A stretch of DNA of 64,000 bases from the NCBI RefSeq assembly GCF_006716695.1, contig NZ_VFPN01000004.1:1-64000 (forward strand). The letters run 5' to 3'. The position numbers and the translations under genes are program-made. This stretch comes from Klugiella xanthotipulae. Lineage in GTDB: Bacteria > Actinomycetota > Actinomycetes > Actinomycetales > Microbacteriaceae. The notes below the pieces were generated by a model. It was not told the origin of the DNA. It saw only the letters and a list, made by a program, of their open reading frames with translations, and ran no database searches. This document shows, piece after piece, positions 17,359-26,950 of this stretch; position 1 is the stretch's first letter, and every line of letters begins with the position of its first letter.

Positions 17359-17769
17359 ATGGCAATTTTATTCAATTTCATCGGCATTGTGACTCACGAT
17401 CTCGCCCGCTCGCTGGCGTTCTACCGGCTGGTGGGGCTCCCCCTCCCGGAGGGCATTGAGGGGGAGTCTCACGTGGAGATTGAGGCTGTTCCCGGCGTGC
17501 GTATCGGCTGGGATACGGTCGAGACGGTTCGATCGTTTGACCCCGGCTGGACGGCCCCCACCGGAAGTCACCGGCTCGCGCTCGCCTTCGCCTGCGATAC
17601 TCCGGCCGAGGTTGACGAGACATTTACAGCACTTATTGCCGCCGGACACAAGGGTCACGTTGAGCCGTGGGATGCCTTCTGGGGTCAGCGCTACGCCACC
17701 GTGCTTGATCCCGACGGTAACGCGGTTGACCTGTTTGCGGCACTGCCGGGTGGCGCTGCGGCGGGGTAG
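17359..17769 (+). CDS. VOC (glyoxalase/bleomycin-resistance fold) family protein
   Basis: A 136-residue single-unit VOC protein with paired beta-alpha-beta-beta-beta modules: N-terminal FNFIGIVTHDLARSLAFYR and C-terminal GHVEPWDAFWGQRYATVLDPDGNAVDLF. The YATVLDPDGN segment is typical of glyoxalase-like and antibiotic-binding proteins. The metal set is incomplete for a classical glyoxalase I, so a specific reaction cannot be named. The frame is open to 17236, but the upstream residues are unlike the family and the -10 box at 17347 supports this ATG. Its last 79 bp overlap the 3' end of the opposing AraC gene. Confidence 0.8.
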   Translation: MAILFNFIGIVTHDLARSLAFYRLVGLPLPEGIEGESHVEIEAVPGVRIGWDTVETVRSFDPGWTAPTGSHRLALAFACDTPAEVDETFTALIAAGHKGHVEPWDAFWGQRYATVLDPDGNAVDLFAALPGGAAAG

Positions 17770-18527
17770 TTGGGCGTGTGCGAAGCGAGGTAGTCGCCCG
17801 GTGTCACCCCCGCCAGGCTGCGGAACTCCCGCGTGAGGTGTGATTGGTCTGTGTACCCAACCTCAGCGGCGAGTTGTGCCAGGGGGATGCCGGGGGTGCG
17901 GGAGAGTGTCGCTACCGCATCCTGAAGCCGCAGTACCCGACCGAGCGTGCGCAGGCCGTAGCCAAACGTGTTGATGCTGCGGCGGTATAGCTGGCGCTCG
18001 GAGAGGTTGAGGGCGCGTGCGGCTGCTGCGGCTCCATATCCCGCGCGGGTGAGACGCAGTGCCTCACGGGGGAAGCCGCGTTCGGTTGCGCCGAGCTCGC
18101 CCAGGAGCGGCAACCAGGCGGCCTCAAGGGCGCGGCCGGGCGCGCGGGCACCGTCAACGGCCAACAGGAGGGCGTCGGTGAGCGGGCGAGGGGCGACCTC
18201 TGCGAGGGGAACGCGCTGGTTGACGAGCAGGTGGGCGGGGGTGCCGAGGAGGAGGGGCAGTATCCCCGGTGCATAGCGCAGACCGATGATGGTGCTGGGT
18301 GCGGCGGAGGCAAAAACGTGTGCCCGAGTATCTGGTCCGGCAATCACAAGGGTGCCCCCGTCCCAGAGAATATCCATACAGCCGTCGGGCAGGATGAGAC
18401 GCTCGGTCAGGGCCGGTGATTGGGCTCGCCAGATGAGTGCGCCGGGGATGTGTGAGGCGCGCTCAGCGTAGTGGCGGGTGGCGTCGGGCTCTGGCCTGGT
18501 GGGGGGCAACGGGTGAGTTTTGTGCAT
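17691..18527 (-). CDS. AraC-family transcriptional regulator
   Basis: A 278-residue regulator with an N-terminal sensing domain containing the pattern LPDGCMDILWDGGTLVIAGP. The C-terminal AraC double helix-turn-helix runs from about 160 to 255 and ends in LAAEVGYTDQSHLTREFRSLAGVTPGDY. The last ~25 residues lie antisense to the VOC gene end. Convergent overlap suggests the VOC gene may be its target or that the two are mutually constrained. The ligand is unknown. Confidence 0.85.
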   Translation of the reverse strand: MHKTHPLPPTRPEPDATRHYAERASHIPGALIWRAQSPALTERLILPDGCMDILWDGGTLVIAGPDTRAHVFASAAPSTIIGLRYAPGILPLLLGTPAHLLVNQRVPLAEVAPRPLTDALLLAVDGARAPGRALEAAWLPLLGELGATERGFPREALRLTRAGYGAAAAARALNLSERQLYRRSINTFGYGLRTLGRVLRLQDAVATLSRTPGIPLAQLAAEVGYTDQSHLTREFRSLAGVTPGDYLASHTPNYPAAAPPGSAANRSTALPSGSSTVA

Positions 18528-18622
18528 ACGACCGGGAAATAATCGTCGATGTGTGAGGTTTTCTCACCCGGAGTGGGCGCTTGGGGGCGGGGGCTCAGAG
18601 CGGGGGCGCGAGGGCGCGGGGT

Positions 18623-18661
18623 GCGTGTCCGGGGTGGCAAGCACCGCCACCCCGGACACGC
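18623..18661 (-). terminator. Terminator hairpin after lldD
   Basis: Perfect 16-bp inverted repeat (arms 18623-18638 and 18646-18661, 7-nt loop) 14 bp beyond the lldD stop. It has no U-tract, as is common in high-GC actinobacteria. Confidence 0.75.
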
Positions 18662-18674
18662 GGCGTGGGGAGCG

Positions 18675-19955
18675 CTACGTGCGTGCGCGGGTGGTGGCGG
18701 CTGCGGCCGCCACCTCGGGGGCCACAGCGCGCGGTGCCAGGCGCTGCAACTGGGTAACGTGGCCGGGGGTGAGCTCGTCGAGGCTGTTGACCCCGAGCAA
18801 CTGCATGGTGCGGATGATCTCCCCCGACAGGATCTCGATGGCGCGGTCAACCCCCTCGCGCCCGCCAGCCATCAGGCCGTACAGGTAGGCGCGGCCGATC
18901 ATCGTGAACCGGGCGCCCAGGGCGACCGAGGCCACGATATCCGCACCCGACATGATGCCCGTGTCGAGGTGAATTTCGGTGTCGTTACCGATCTCGCGAA
19001 CCACCTCGGGGAGCAGGTGGAAGGGGATGGGGGCTCGGTCGAGCTGGCGACCGCCGTGGTTGGAGAGCGTGATGCCGTCCACGCCAATGTCAGCGACCCG
19101 CTTGGCGTCGTCCAGCGTCTGCACTCCCTTGACCACAAATTTGCCGGGCCACTGGTCCTTGATCCACTTCAGGTCTTCGTAGGTGACGGTCGGGTCGAAC
19201 ATCGAGTCGATCAGCTCACCGACGGTGCCCGACCAGCGGTCGAGCGAGGCAAAGGACAGCGGTTCGGTGGTGAGGAAGTCCACCCACCACCACGGGCGGG
19301 GTAGCGCGTTGATGACGGTCATCGGGGTCAGCGCCGGGGGGATCGACATCCCGTTGCGCTTGTCCCGCAGTCGCGCACCGGCAACGGGCACGTCCACGGT
19401 GACCAGCAGGGTGTCAAAGCCTGAGGCGATGGCACGCTCCACGAGGGCCATCGAGCGATCCCGGTCTTTCCACATGTACAGCTGGAACCAGTTGCGGCCG
19501 TTGGGGTTTGCGGCCTTGACATCCTCAATGGAGGACGTGCCCATCGTGGACAGAGAGAACGGGATGCCGGCCGCACCCGCCGCGCCAGCCCCGGCGACCT
19601 CCCCCTCGGTGTGCATCATGCGGGTAAACCCGGTCGGTGCGATACCAAACGGCATCGCGACCTCCTGGCCGAGGACGGTGCTGCGTGTGTTGACGTGTTC
19701 CACATCGCGCAGGATGGCCGGGTGGAACTCGACATCCTGGAACGCCTGGCGAGCCCGGCCCAGCGAGATCTCGGCCTCGGCCGAGCCGTCGGTGTAGTCG
19801 AACGGGGCCTTCGGGGTGCGGCGCTTGGCGATATCGCGCAGATCGGCGATGGTGAGGGCGGCATCCAGGCGGCGTTTACGGCCGTTGAGCTCGGGCATTT
19901 TAAACTGCATCAGCGGCGCGAGGTCGCGGGGATTGGGGAAACGGCGTTCAACCAT
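18675..19955 (-). CDS. lldD: L-lactate dehydrogenase (FMN-dependent, quinone-linked)
   Basis: A 426-residue FMN-dependent alpha-hydroxyacid dehydrogenase. FMN-binding segments include [14 protein letters not shown] and [12 protein letters not shown], the catalytic His lies in [10 protein letters not shown], and [20 protein letters not shown] binds phosphate. It oxidises L-lactate to pyruvate at the membrane and passes electrons to quinone. It starts 9 bp after the lldR stop on the same strand, so lldR-lldD form an operon. The N-terminal ~25 residues form an extension before the barrel. It can consume L-lactate produced from rhamnose by the operon at 22-27 kb. Confidence 0.93.
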   Translation of the reverse strand: MVERRFPNPRDLAPLMQFKMPELNGRKRRLDAALTIADLRDIAKRRTPKAPFDYTDGSAEAEISLGRARQAFQDVEFHPAILRDVEHVNTRSTVLGQEVAMPFGIAPTGFTRMMHTEGEVAGAGAAGAAGIPFSLSTMGTSSIEDVKAANPNGRNWFQLYMWKDRDRSMALVERAIASGFDTLLVTVDVPVAGARLRDKRNGMSIPPALTPMTVINALPRPWWWVDFLTTEPLSFASLDRWSGTVGELIDSMFDPTVTYEDLKWIKDQWPGKFVVKGVQTLDDAKRVADIGVDGITLSNHGGRQLDRAPIPFHLLPEVVREIGNDTEIHLDTGIMSGADIVASVALGARFTMIGRAYLYGLMAGGREGVDRAIEILSGEIIRTMQLLGVNSLDELTPGHVTQLQRLAPRAVAPEVAAAAATTRART

Positions 19956-19964
19956 GAGTGTTCC

Positions 19965-20870
19965 TTACGTAGTGGTGGGGTGAGCGAGTGCGGGGTGAGA
20001 TGCCAGTGTCGAGTGGGGGGCCATCTCCGGGGGTCTATCTGACGTGGTGGGGGACGTGTGATGGTGACCAGCATCCGTGATGCGGGTCTCAGCGTAGTAA
20101 CCGCTGATGTGTGCGGCGACGCGCTCGGCGGCCTCGCCGGGGCGGCCCGCGTCGATGGCTGCGAGGATATCTCGGTGCTCCTGCTGCAACCGCCGCATGG
20201 TGCGGGGCCAATCGGGCACATGCGCGGAGGCATCAATCACGTAGGCCTCGATCGCGCTGCGCAGCCCGGCCATCGTGGCGGTGAGGACATCGTTGCCGGT
20301 GGCCTCGGCGAGGGACAGGTGAAACTGGGCGTCGAGAAGCAGAAACTCGGTGTCGGTGAGGGTACCGCGCCCCATCGCGTCGAGCAGTTCGCGGGCCGCG
20401 GCGGTGTGGGCGCGAGTCTCGGCGAGTTCCCGCGCCACCGCCGTCTCCAGGACGAGCCGGGTCTTCACCACGTCGGCCACCGCAAACCCCTGGGCAGCGA
20501 CCTGCAACCGCATCAGGATGCTCATCCCGCCGGAGGGGCGCGCCACGATGATCGCCCCCGAGGACGGGCCAGAACCCGTCTGCGTGCGGATCAGCCCGAG
20601 CACCTCCAGCACGCGCAGCGCCTCGCGTACCGAGGAGCGGCCCACGCCCAGACCGGTGGCCAGGGCGCGCTCGCCGGGTAGGCGGTCGCCCGGGCTGAGG
20701 ATGCCGGCGGCCAGCTGCGCCTCGATGTGTGCGAGCACGGTCTCCCAGGCTTTGGCGGTCGCGGCGGGCGGGGGAGGAGCGACGGGTGTTGTGGGATCGG
20801 TAGCAGTGTCGGAGCGCGCGGCGATATTACCGGCTGAGGCCGGCTCGGCGTCGAGCAGCGCGTCGTCCAA
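19965..20870 (-). CDS. lldR: FadR/GntR-family regulator of lactate utilisation
   Basis: A 301-residue GntR regulator. It has a Pro/Thr-rich N-terminal ~45 residues, then the winged helix (LPGERALATGLGVGRSSVREALRVLEVLGLI) and a C-terminal FCD ligand domain (FHLSLAEATGNDVL and EHRDILAAIDAGRPGEA, metal-binding His/Asp pattern). The TTG at 20870 is chosen because AGGAG lies 8 nt before it and because upstream in-frame codons run into the operator at 20888-20904. It precedes lldD and probably represses the pair until L-lactate binds. The C-terminal tail is His/Thr/Pro-rich. Confidence 0.85.
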   Translation of the reverse strand: MDDALLDAEPASAGNIAARSDTATDPTTPVAPPPPAATAKAWETVLAHIEAQLAAGILSPGDRLPGERALATGLGVGRSSVREALRVLEVLGLIRTQTGSGPSSGAIIVARPSGGMSILMRLQVAAQGFAVADVVKTRLVLETAVARELAETRAHTAAARELLDAMGRGTLTDTEFLLLDAQFHLSLAEATGNDVLTATMAGLRSAIEAYVIDASAHVPDWPRTMRRLQQEHRDILAAIDAGRPGEAAERVAAHISGYYAETRITDAGHHHTSPTTSDRPPEMAPHSTLASHPALAHPTTT

Positions 20871-20887
20871 TGTGAATACTCCTGATG

Positions 20888-20904
20888 ATGTGGTCAGACC
20901 ACAT
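20888..20904 (-). promoter_or_regulatory. LldR operator, FadR-type palindrome
   Basis: Perfect 17-bp palindrome ATGTGGTCAGACCACAT between a candidate -10 (TATACA on the minus strand, about 20909-20914) and the ribosome site of lldR. It fits the TGGTNNNACCA pattern of FadR-type GntR regulators. Its position over the transcription start predicts autorepression. Confidence 0.8.
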
Positions 20905-21075
20905 AAGTGTATACGCATATTGGGGCATTGCAATACCCGCAGCCCGTTGGTGTGAGCGACAGCGACGTCGGCGGTATGTCGGGGCGGCGCGGCCAGATCC
21001 ACACCGGTGAGGATTCAGGCGCGAGGTAGACCACAGGCTGTTGGATGTCTCTCGGCACGCCACTATTGATGCCGG

Positions 21076-22005
21076 TTACCGCCCGTCAATCACCACGTTC
21101 ACCGGCTCCTGCCCGCTCTGCAACAGTTCAATTTGCTGTCGAATGAGCCGGGCCATCCGCGGCATCATCGCCGAGGTCGCCCCGCCCACATGCGGCGTGA
21201 TCAGGACCTCGGGGCAGGACCACAGCGGATGCTCCGCGGGTAGCGGTTCCGGGTCGGTCACGTCGAGGGCCGCGCGGAGGCGACCCGTGTGTAGGTGGGC
21301 GACCAGCGCATCCGTGTCGATAATGGGGCCGCGGGCCACGTTGACGAGTAGCGCGCCGTCTGCCATGGCCGTGAGGAACGCGTCGTTGACCATGCCGGTG
21401 CTCTCGGCCGTGAGTGGCATCGCGAGCACCACGATGTCGGCGTGCGGCAGCAGGCGGGGCAACTCGCTCATCGGATGGATGGGGCCGGTTGGTGTCTCCC
21501 TGGCGGTGCGGGCCACCCGGGTAACGCTCGTTTCGAACGGTAGCAGCCGCTCCTCAATCGCCTGACCCACGCCGCCGAAGCCCACGATTAATACGGTGCG
21601 GTCGGCGAGGCTCGCTCGGCGCTGGGGGGCCCAGTGGCCCGCATCGGCTGCCCGTACGGCGTCCGGGATGCCCCGCTGCATTGCGAGGATCAGGCCCACC
21701 GCGAGTTCGGCGGTGGATGCCTCGTGCACGGTGCTGGCGTTGGCGAAGCGGTGGCCGGGGGGCAGCGCATCCGCCACATTATCGAAGCCGATGGACTGGC
21801 TCTGCACCAGCTGGGTCGTGACGGCGCTGAGGGACCCGAGTACGCTCTCTGTGCCCATGTAGGGCGGAACGACGATGTCGATGTGCGCGGCGGGCGGTGG
21901 CGTTTTCAGGTCCCAGAGGAGCAGTTCAACCCCCGTGGGCGCGGGGCTGAGTAGGTCGCGCAGGGTGTTTCCGGGCAGACTGACGGTGAGCGGAGTTCTG
22001 GCCAT
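21076..22005 (-). CDS. D-isomer-specific 2-hydroxyacid dehydrogenase
   Basis: A 309-residue NAD(P)-dependent dehydrogenase. The Rossmann motif is VLIVGFGGVGQA (about 141-152), the catalytic Arg is in NVARGPIID, the Glu in DVTDPEPLP and the His in TPHVGGAT. It reduces or oxidises a 2-hydroxyacid; the substrate is not evident. It lies downstream of rhaB on the same strand, separated by 160 bp that hold 15-bp repeats, so co-transcription with the rhamnose genes is uncertain. The next gene downstream is lldR. Confidence 0.88.
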   Translation of the reverse strand: MARTPLTVSLPGNTLRDLLSPAPTGVELLLWDLKTPPPAAHIDIVVPPYMGTESVLGSLSAVTTQLVQSQSIGFDNVADALPPGHRFANASTVHEASTAELAVGLILAMQRGIPDAVRAADAGHWAPQRRASLADRTVLIVGFGGVGQAIEERLLPFETSVTRVARTARETPTGPIHPMSELPRLLPHADIVVLAMPLTAESTGMVNDAFLTAMADGALLVNVARGPIIDTDALVAHLHTGRLRAALDVTDPEPLPAEHPLWSCPEVLITPHVGGATSAMMPRMARLIRQQIELLQSGQEPVNVVIDGR

Positions 22006-22020
22006 GAGGTGAGTTTAGCG

Positions 22021-22081
22021 GCCGGTGTGCACGGCGGTGGTGTGCACGGCGGTGGTGTGCACGGGCGCGGATGTGCACGGG
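22021..22081. repeat. Four 15-bp tandem repeats between rhaB and the 2-hydroxyacid dehydrogenase
   Basis: Imperfect copies of GGTGGTGTGCACGGC (about 22021, 22036, 22051, 22066), each with the self-complementary core GTGCAC. They lie just upstream of the dehydrogenase start on the minus strand. Confidence 0.7.
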
Positions 22082-22167
22082 CCGGGTGGCGCACTCAGGG
22101 TGAGTTCTGGCTACGGGGTAGGGAAATAAACGTCGATCTGTGAGGAAAAGTCACCGTGGGTGGGGCG

Positions 22168-23664
22168 TTACCGGGGGTGGCTCGGGCGGCGAGGGGTGTA
22201 GCGGGTGAGGGGCACCGAGGCGGCGACGAGCGCGCGCAGCGACTCCAGGTCGCCGGAGATGACCCCGGCAGCGCGGGCCTGCACCAGCACATTGCCGATG
22301 GCGGTGGCCTCGACGGGGCCGGCGATCACGGGGAGGCCGGTGCGGTCTGCGGTCAGCTGGCACAGGAGCGCGTTCTGGGAGCCGCCACCGACCACGTGGA
22401 TCGCCTCGACCGAGGTGCCCGAGAGCGACGCGGCCTGCTGGATGGTGCTGTGGTAGGCCTCCGCGAGGCTCTCGACAATGCTGCGCACATACTCCGCGGG
22501 GTTCGACGGGATGCGCTGGCCCGCCTCGGCGCAGCGCGCGGCGATCCGCTCGGTCATGGGGCCTGCGGGCAGCAGGTCGGGGTGGTCGGGGTCGAACACG
22601 CTGCCGCCGGGTAGCGCCTCGGCCTGGGCCAGCAGCGTGGGCAGGTCCGCGGAGACACCGGCCTTCTCCCACTCGCGCAGGCACTCGCTGATGAGCCACA
22701 TGCCCATCACGTTGCGCAGGAAACGGATGCGGCCATCTACCCCACCCTCGTTGGTGAAGTTGGCGGCGCGGCTGGCCTCCGTGAGCACGGGGGAGTCGAG
22801 TTCGAGGCCCACGAGGGACCAGGTTCCCGAGGAGATGTAGGCGATGTTGCGGTCGGTGGACGGCACAGCCACGACCGCGGAGGCGGTGTCGTGCGACCCC
22901 ACGCTCACGACGGGCACGGTGCTCAGCGCGGAGGCCGCACCCGCGCCGAGGCCCAGCGCCAGCTCGTCCCGTACCGAGGGCAGCAGCGAGCCGACCGTCT
23001 CGCCCGGGGCGATGAGCGGCGGGAGGAGGGATGCGGGCAGGCGGAGGCGCGTGAGCAGCGCATCCGACCAGCGGCCCGTGCCGATGTCGAGCAGGCCCGT
23101 GGTGGAGGCGTTGGTGCGTTCCGCTCGGCGCTCACCCGTGAGCCAGTAGTTGATGAGGTCTGGAACCAGGAGGGCCTCGTCGATGCCGTCGAGCAGCCCC
23201 GCGTCGCGGTCGGCCGCCAGTTGGTACACCGTGTTGAAGGGGAGAAACTGGAGGCCGTTGACTGCGTAGAGCTCGGCGGGCGATATCGCGCCGTGTACCG
23301 CCTCGACCCCGGCAGCGGTGCGGGCGTCGCGGTAGTGGTACGGGATGCCCGCGAGGGCCCCGCCGCGCATCCGCCCGTAATCGACCGCCCAGGAGTCCAC
23401 CCCGAGTGACGCGATTGAGCCGAGACCCGAGCCCCCCGCCCGCTGTGCCTCGCGGAACGCGACGCGCAGCCCGTCCACCACCTCGCGGTACAGCTCCAGG
23501 AGGTTCCAGTGCATCGCGGGGGCCTGTCCCGCCCACACCGTCACCGGGTTGTTCGGGAACCGGCTCGTCAGCCCCAACTGTAGACGGTTGGGGCTGACGG
23601 TGGCCGAGATGACCCGGCCGCTGGTCGCGCCCAGGTCAACGGCAATCACGGTGGAGTCGGTCAT
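22168..23664 (-). CDS. rhaB: Rhamnulokinase
   Basis: A 498-residue FGGY-family sugar kinase. The N-terminal AVDLGATSGRV is the phosphate-1 loop, GVDSWAVDYG and PYHYRDART are typical of rhamnulokinases, and the C-terminal HVVGGGSQNALLCQLTADRTGLPVIAGPVEATAIGN fold closes the nucleotide site. It phosphorylates L-rhamnulose at O-1 for the adjacent aldolase. The ATG overlaps the stop of the aldolase/dehydrogenase gene (ATGA), so it is the distal gene of the rhaM-rhaI-rhaD-rhaB operon. Confidence 0.93.
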   Translation of the reverse strand: MTDSTVIAVDLGATSGRVISATVSPNRLQLGLTSRFPNNPVTVWAGQAPAMHWNLLELYREVVDGLRVAFREAQRAGGSGLGSIASLGVDSWAVDYGRMRGGALAGIPYHYRDARTAAGVEAVHGAISPAELYAVNGLQFLPFNTVYQLAADRDAGLLDGIDEALLVPDLINYWLTGERRAERTNASTTGLLDIGTGRWSDALLTRLRLPASLLPPLIAPGETVGSLLPSVRDELALGLGAGAASALSTVPVVSVGSHDTASAVVAVPSTDRNIAYISSGTWSLVGLELDSPVLTEASRAANFTNEGGVDGRIRFLRNVMGMWLISECLREWEKAGVSADLPTLLAQAEALPGGSVFDPDHPDLLPAGPMTERIAARCAEAGQRIPSNPAEYVRSIVESLAEAYHSTIQQAASLSGTSVEAIHVVGGGSQNALLCQLTADRTGLPVIAGPVEATAIGNVLVQARAAGVISGDLESLRALVAASVPLTRYTPRRPSHPR

Positions 23665-25697
23665 CGCACGAATGCCGCCGCAACGCCCGCGTCCACGGGG
23701 ATGTGCAGGCCGGTGGTGTGGCTCAGGTCCGGCCCGGTGAGCACAGCGACCGCGTTGGCCACGTTCTCCGGCAGCACCTCGCGCTTGAGGATTGTGCGCT
23801 GCGCGTAGAATTTTCCGAGGTCATCCTCCTCGATGCCGTATGTTTTGGCGCGGTTGGCACCCCACCCCGAGGCGAAGATGCCGGATCCCCGCACCACACC
23901 ATCCGGGTTGATACCGTTGACCTTCACCCCGTGCTCGCCCAGCTCGACGGCCAGCAGGCGTACCTGGTGGGCCTGGTCAGCCTTGGTCGCGGAGTACGCG
24001 ATGTTGTTGGGCCCGGCGAATACCGAGTTCTTCGAGGAAATGTAGATCACATCGCCGCCCAGCTTCTGGTCGATGAGGATGCGCGCGGCGGCCTTCGAGA
24101 CCAGGAAGGATCCCTTCGCCATCACGTTGTGTTGCAGGTCCCAATCGGCCTCGGTGGTCTCTAGCAGCGGCTTTGACAGCGACAGCCCCGCGTTGTTTAC
24201 CACGATATCGACGCCGCCAAACGCGAGCACCGCGGCATCGAGACCGGCTTGCACCTGCGCCTCGTCCGTCACGTTCACCTGCACGCCGATGGCCACATCC
24301 GTGGAGCCCAGCTCGGCTGCCGCGGCCTGCGCCTTCGCCAGGTCGAGGTCGGCGATCACCACGCAGGCTCCCTCCGCGGCGAGGCGGGCGGCGATGGCTT
24401 TGCCGATGCCCGAGGCGGCCCCCGTCACGAATGCCACGCGGGAGGCGTGGGATTTCGGCTTCGGCATCCGTTGGAGTTTGGCCTCTTCGAGCGCCCAGTA
24501 CTCGATGTTGAATTTTTCGGCGTCGCTGATGGGGCTGTAGGTGGAGAGCGACTCGGCCCCGCGCATCACGTTGATGGCGTTGATGTAGAACTCACCGGCC
24601 ACCCGTGCCGTCTGCTTGTTGCCGCCAAAGCTGAACATACCCACGCCGGGGATGAGCACAATGGCCGGGTCTGCGCCGCGCATCGCGGGCGAGTCCGCTG
24701 TGGCGTGCGTGTCGTAGTACGCCCGGTAGTCGGCGCGGTACTGCTCGTGCAACTCGGTGAGCCGAGCGATGGAGTCTTCGACGGATGCCGTGGCCGGCAG
24801 GTCCAGGATCAGCGGTTTTACCTTGGTGCGCAGGAAGTGGTCGGGGCAGCTGGTGCCGAGCGCGCCCAGGCGGGGGTGGTTGGCCGACGCGAGGAAGTCG
24901 AGCACCACCTCCGCGTCGCTGAAGGAGCCCACCTGGGGTTTGTCCACCGAGGCGAGGCCGCGGATGGTGGGGGCCAGGGCCGCCGCCTTCGCGCGGCGCT
25001 CGGCCTCGGGCAGCGCGCCGTAGCCGTCGAGGGCCGGGCCAAACGGCTCCGGCTTCCCGTGGGCCGTGATGTAGTCGGCCGCTGTGTTGATGATCCAGAG
25101 GGAGCGTTCCTCTGTCTCATCACTGGAGTCACCCCAGGCCGTGATGCCGTGGCCGCCCAGAATGCAGCCAATCGCCTGGGGGTTCTCCGCCTTGATTGCC
25201 GCGATGTCGAGCCCCAGCTGGAAGCCGGGGCGACGCCACGGCACCCACACCACCGTGTCGCCGAAGATCTTTCCGGTGAGTTCTTCGCCGTCCACCGCGG
25301 TGGCGATGGCGATGCCGGAGTCGGGGTGCAGGTGGTCAACGTGTGCCGCCTCCACGAGCCCGTGCATGGCCGTGTCGATGGAGGGTGCCGCACCGCCCTT
25401 TCCGTGCAGGGTGTAGTCAAACGCGGCTACCATGTCGTCCTCGCGGTCAAGCCCCGGGTACACGTTTACGAGTGAGCGCAGGCGGTCCAGCCGGAGCACG
25501 GCCAGGCCCTGTTCGGTGAGGGTGCCCAGGTCTCCGCCCGACCCCTTCACCCACATCAGCTCAACATCCTCACCCGTGACGGGGTCGGTGTCGGTGCCCT
25601 TTGCCGAGGTGTTACCCCCGGCGTAGTTGGTGTTCTTCGGGTCAGAACCGAGGCGGTTCGACCGGGCAATCAACTGCCGTGCTGCGTCGCTGCTCAT
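23661..25697 (-). CDS. rhaD: Bifunctional rhamnulose-1-phosphate aldolase / lactaldehyde dehydrogenase
   Basis: A 678-residue fusion. The N-terminal class II aldolase/adducin domain (about 1-400) has metal His residues in VDHLHPDSGIAIATA and GGHGITAWG. The C-terminal short-chain dehydrogenase (about 425-678) has VTGAASGIGKAIA, NNAGLS and the YSATK catalytic pair. It splits rhamnulose 1-phosphate into dihydroxyacetone phosphate and L-lactaldehyde and oxidises the latter to L-lactate. The ATG at 25697 (MSSDAARQL) is preferred over upstream in-frame codons because AGGAG lies about 6 nt before it. No rhaS-type or fuc genes are adjacent. Confidence 0.93.
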   Translation of the reverse strand: MSSDAARQLIARSNRLGSDPKNTNYAGGNTSAKGTDTDPVTGEDVELMWVKGSGGDLGTLTEQGLAVLRLDRLRSLVNVYPGLDREDDMVAAFDYTLHGKGGAAPSIDTAMHGLVEAAHVDHLHPDSGIAIATAVDGEELTGKIFGDTVVWVPWRRPGFQLGLDIAAIKAENPQAIGCILGGHGITAWGDSSDETEERSLWIINTAADYITAHGKPEPFGPALDGYGALPEAERRAKAAALAPTIRGLASVDKPQVGSFSDAEVVLDFLASANHPRLGALGTSCPDHFLRTKVKPLILDLPATASVEDSIARLTELHEQYRADYRAYYDTHATADSPAMRGADPAIVLIPGVGMFSFGGNKQTARVAGEFYINAINVMRGAESLSTYSPISDAEKFNIEYWALEEAKLQRMPKPKSHASRVAFVTGAASGIGKAIAARLAAEGACVVIADLDLAKAQAAAAELGSTDVAIGVQVNVTDEAQVQAGLDAAVLAFGGVDIVVNNAGLSLSKPLLETTEADWDLQHNVMAKGSFLVSKAAARILIDQKLGGDVIYISSKNSVFAGPNNIAYSATKADQAHQVRLLAVELGEHGVKVNGINPDGVVRGSGIFASGWGANRAKTYGIEEDDLGKFYAQRTILKREVLPENVANAVAVLTGPDLSHTTGLHIPVDAGVAAAFVR

Positions 25698-25743
25698 GGT
25701 GTGTCTCCTGGTGGTGGGGTTGAGGTGTGGGGTGGGTGGGCGC

Positions 25744-26910
25744 TTAGGCGCCCCAGCTGGCCTGGGTGCCGCCCGCGCGTTCGGCGTTGATCTTTTCCTG
25801 GTATCCGGATGCCGTGTAGGCCGCAATCGGGTCGGCAGGCAGCCCGCGGCGCTCACGCCACGCGGCGAGGTCGGGGCGAACATCCGTGTAGAACGCGTCG
25901 ATGAAGATCTGGTTGGCTCCGAGCACGTCGCCGGCCTCCTGGGCGATGGTGAGGGCGGTGCGGTCCACGAGGAGGGCGCGGGCCGTCATCTCCTGCACCG
26001 TGATCACGCTTCGGATCTGGCCGGGGATTTTTTCTTCGATGTTGTGGCACTGGTCGAGCACAAACGCCACACCCGATTCGGGATCGAGCGCGCCGCCGCG
26101 GATGACCTCGTACATGATGCGGAACAGCTGGTACGGGTCGGCCGCACCCACGATCAGGTCGTCATCGGCGTAGAAGCGCGAGTTGAAGTCAAACGCGCCG
26201 AGCTTGCCCAGGCGCAGCAGCTGGGCCACGATGAACTCGATGTTGGTGCCGGGGGCGTGGTGGCCGGTGTCGAGCACCACCTGGGCTTTCTCGCCGAGGG
26301 CGCTCGTGTGCGCGTAGCTGGTGCCCCAGTCGGGTACGTCGGTGTGGTAGAAGGCGGGTTCGAAGAATTTGTATTCCAGGAGCATCCGGTGGTCGTCGCC
26401 CAGGCGCTCGTAGATGGTGGCGAGCGATTCGGCGAGGCGGTCCTGGCGGCTGCGGATATCCGCCTGGCCGGGGTAGTTGGTGCCGTCTGCGAGCCAGATT
26501 TTGAGGTCGGTGACGCCCGTGGCGTTCATCACGTCGATGCATTCGAAGTGGTGGTCGATGGCCTTCTGGCGCACCGCGGGGTCGCTGTGCGTCAGGCTGC
26601 CAAGCTTGTAGGCCTCGTCCTGGAAGGTGTTCGAGTTGATCGTGCCGAGCCGGATGCCCTCGTCTTCGGCGTGCTTGCGCAGGTCGGCAAAGTTGTCCAC
26701 CCGGTCCCAGGGGATGTGCAGGGCCACGGTGGGGGCGAGGGCGGTCAGCTTGTTGACCTGGGCGGCGTCCGACACCTTCTCAAACGGGGTGCGGGGTGTG
26801 CCGGGCGTGCCAAATACGCGGAAGCGGGTGCCCGAGTTGCCGTAGGCCCAGGAGGGTACTTCAATGGCCTGGGCGTCGAGCTGGGCGAGGATGTCGGGGC
26901 TGAGACTCAC
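25744..26910 (-). CDS. rhaI: L-rhamnose isomerase
   Basis: A 388-residue TIM-barrel sugar isomerase of the type found in Pseudomonas stutzeri and actinobacteria (not the E. coli RhaA type). Metal-binding segments include LKIWLADGTNYPGQ, LLEYKFFEPAFYHTDVPDWG (Glu), VVLDTGHHAPGTNIE (Asp, His) and FDFNSRFYADDDL. It converts L-rhamnose to L-rhamnulose. It is second in the operon, after the mutarotase (40 bp gap) and before rhaD (46 bp gap). Confidence 0.93.
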   Translation of the reverse strand: MSLSPDILAQLDAQAIEVPSWAYGNSGTRFRVFGTPGTPRTPFEKVSDAAQVNKLTALAPTVALHIPWDRVDNFADLRKHAEDEGIRLGTINSNTFQDEAYKLGSLTHSDPAVRQKAIDHHFECIDVMNATGVTDLKIWLADGTNYPGQADIRSRQDRLAESLATIYERLGDDHRMLLEYKFFEPAFYHTDVPDWGTSYAHTSALGEKAQVVLDTGHHAPGTNIEFIVAQLLRLGKLGAFDFNSRFYADDDLIVGAADPYQLFRIMYEVIRGGALDPESGVAFVLDQCHNIEEKIPGQIRSVITVQEMTARALLVDRTALTIAQEAGDVLGANQIFIDAFYTDVRPDLAAWRERRGLPADPIAAYTASGYQEKINAERAGGTQASWGA

Positions 26911-26950
26911 GATGGTTCCGTTCTCTGTGTGAGGGTGTTGGTCTGTGGGG

